A program made the translations under genes and the position numbers. Source: Gammaproteobacteria bacterium (GTDB taxonomy: Bacteria > Pseudomonadota > Gammaproteobacteria > UBA12402). From it: a stretch of DNA of 6,725 bases. The first letter of the stretch is position 1; each line of letters opens with the position of its first letter. Of the stretch, positions 5,603 to 6,725 are shown one piece after another. The notes under the pieces are model-generated. The model worked only from the letters and a program-made list of their open reading frames with translations. It did no database searches and was not told the DNA's origin. The stretch is from positions 1-6,725 of the forward strand of contig JANQHY010000067.1 in NCBI GenBank assembly GCA_028282395.1, given 5' to 3'.

Positions 5603-6725
5603 TTAGATCAACACCTCTTCCATTTTCACATCAACAATCAAACTCTCTCCCCCTCCACCTCTGAATAGCGTTCCCGAGGTAGGCGTTGCATCACGATAGT
5701 TTCTGCCGCAAGCAATGCGCACATGATCCTGACTCACACTACAACCATTAGTTGGATCAAAACCACGCCAACCAATATAAGGCAAATAAACTTCGACCCA
5801 AGCATGGGAGGCTTGCGATTGAATTTTGTTATCGTAATTAGCGCCAGTGTAAATATAGCCCATCCGATAACGTGCCGGAATCCCTAACAGACGTGACAGA
5901 CAAATAAAAAGATTAGCAAAATCCTGACATACTCCCTGCCTAGTTGAGTAGACTTTAAAAGGTGTCGTGGTTAACTGGGTGATATCCTGAATGTATTGAT
6001 AATCATGGTAGATCGTCTGGTTAATATCTTCTAGTGTATTGAGCAGATGATAGTCATTGCGCTCAACAAAACTCATTGCATAATCAGTTAATTCAATTAA
6101 TTGTGTTTCTGGCAACTCACTTGGCAGTAGATATGCCATCATCATTTGTCGCTGCCAAGGCATCCACAACAGCGGAATTGATGTGCGTCGTCGCGACAGA
6201 CTATAGTCATCAGGCGGACAGGCAAATACTTTCACGCGACTTTTACTCTCAATAATTAATTCGCTATAAGGCATCTCAATGCTATAGTGTGTTGACTGAT
6301 TACCAAACACATCCTCATACTGAATCTCTTCTCCTTCACAAGAGAGGCTAAGCACCGCACTCACCACCTCTTGAATATGATCTTCATTAGGTTGCAAACG
6401 GAATACATGTGTGCTGTACTCAACTGGACTCTCATACCGGTAGTGTGTCATATGAGTAATATCAAACAACCGATAGAGCAGCGGTTTACCATCGTGAGTA
6501 TGGGTTTTACTACGAGTATTCACAACAGATTGATGAATCACACACTGCTCACTACTCCGTGGTGGTAATTGCGCCGGCTCGATCTGCATTGGTGTATGAG
6601 CCGGCATCTCTGGTGCTGAAGTAATAATCTGGCCATTCATACAGTCGTAACTTTCATTACTCCAGACAATGGCGCTACGTCTAGCAATAATCAATTGGCC
6701 TGGTTGTAGTGCCTGCCAACTACCC
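5603..6725 (-). CDS. Transglutaminase-like cysteine protease/amidase (5' end open at right edge)
   Basis: This protein has a bacterial transglutaminase-like N-terminal beta domain and a transglutaminase core, predicted to cleave or transfer amide bonds. Numbered from the TTG at 6694, the beta domain begins FDITHMTHYRYESPVEYSTH (77-96) and continues through HVFRLQP. The core carries the catalytic triad: C256 in TRQGVCQDFANL, H297 in SHAWVEVY and D313 in GFDPTNG, followed by HVRIACGRNYRDATPTSGTL (324-343). The C-terminus is normal, so the enzyme looks intact and active. The start is unclear: the frame stays open to the window edge (10 more complete codons above 6694). Neither the TTG at 6694 nor the ATGs at 6640, 6607 and 6589 has a good Shine-Dalgarno sequence. 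About 75 residues, rich in proline around 28-46, precede the beta domain, so the protein may be longer or fused. It is first in the visible operon, 34 bases before the ATP-grasp gene. Confidence 0.88.
   Translation of the reverse strand, partial: GSWQALQPGQLIIARRSAIVWSNESYDCMNGQIITSAPEMPAHTPMQIEPAQLPPRSSEQCVIHQSVVNTRSKTHTHDGKPLLYRLFDITHMTHYRYESPVEYSTHVFRLQPNEDHIQEVVSAVLSLSCEGEEIQYEDVFGNQSTHYSIEMPYSELIIESKSRVKVFACPPDDYSLSRRRTSIPLLWMPWQRQMMMAYLLPSELPETQLIELTDYAMSFVERNDYHLLNTLEDINQTIYHDYQYIQDITQLTTTPFKVYSTRQGVCQDFANLFICLSRLLGIPARYRMGYIYTGANYDNKIQSQASHAWVEVYLPYIGWRGFDPTNGCSVSQDHVRIACGRNYRDATPTSGTLFRGGGGESLIVDVKMEEVLI

Noticed and set aside
6371..6568. Plus-strand 65-residue frame
   Set aside because: It is antisense to the transglutaminase gene and has no recognisable features.

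Overview
The window (about 6.7 kb, AT-leaning but uneven in composition) looks like ordinary chromosomal DNA from a proteobacterium, most likely a gammaproteobacterium. I base this on the ATP sulfurylase subtype, the DUF2061 membrane protein and the transglutaminase / ATP-grasp / alpha-E gene set. I cannot name a genus. There are no tRNA or rRNA genes, no CRISPR array and no insertion sequence.

Left part (1-2142): a sulfate-activation and sulfate-use neighbourhood. A partial ATP sulfurylase gene (sat, minus strand) runs off the left edge. Divergent to it is a small two-helix DUF2061 membrane protein with a near-consensus promoter. Convergent with that is an AT-rich Stf0-like sulfotransferase gene (minus strand). 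ATP sulfurylase makes APS, APS kinase makes PAPS (possibly as a fused C-terminal domain outside the window), and sulfotransferases of this fold use PAPS, so a shared theme is plausible but not shown.

Middle (2143-3175): a 202-base divergent intergenic region with two dyads, then a plus-strand TsaA/TrmO-type SAM-dependent methyltransferase gene. After a complete N-terminal TsaA barrel, its C-terminal extension appears to repeat the barrel without the SAM-binding loop. This is the most unusual protein architecture in the window.

Right part (3189-6725): a minus-strand operon read right to left: transglutaminase-like cysteine protease (5' end open at the right edge), circularly permuted ATP-grasp protein, alpha-E protein. 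The last two genes are one base apart. This is a recognised conserved set, predicted from gene context and domain analysis to make and process a peptide or peptide tag; its substrate is not known. Three starts in the window are, or may be, non-ATG: GTG for sat, TTG for the ATP-grasp gene and possibly TTG for the transglutaminase gene.
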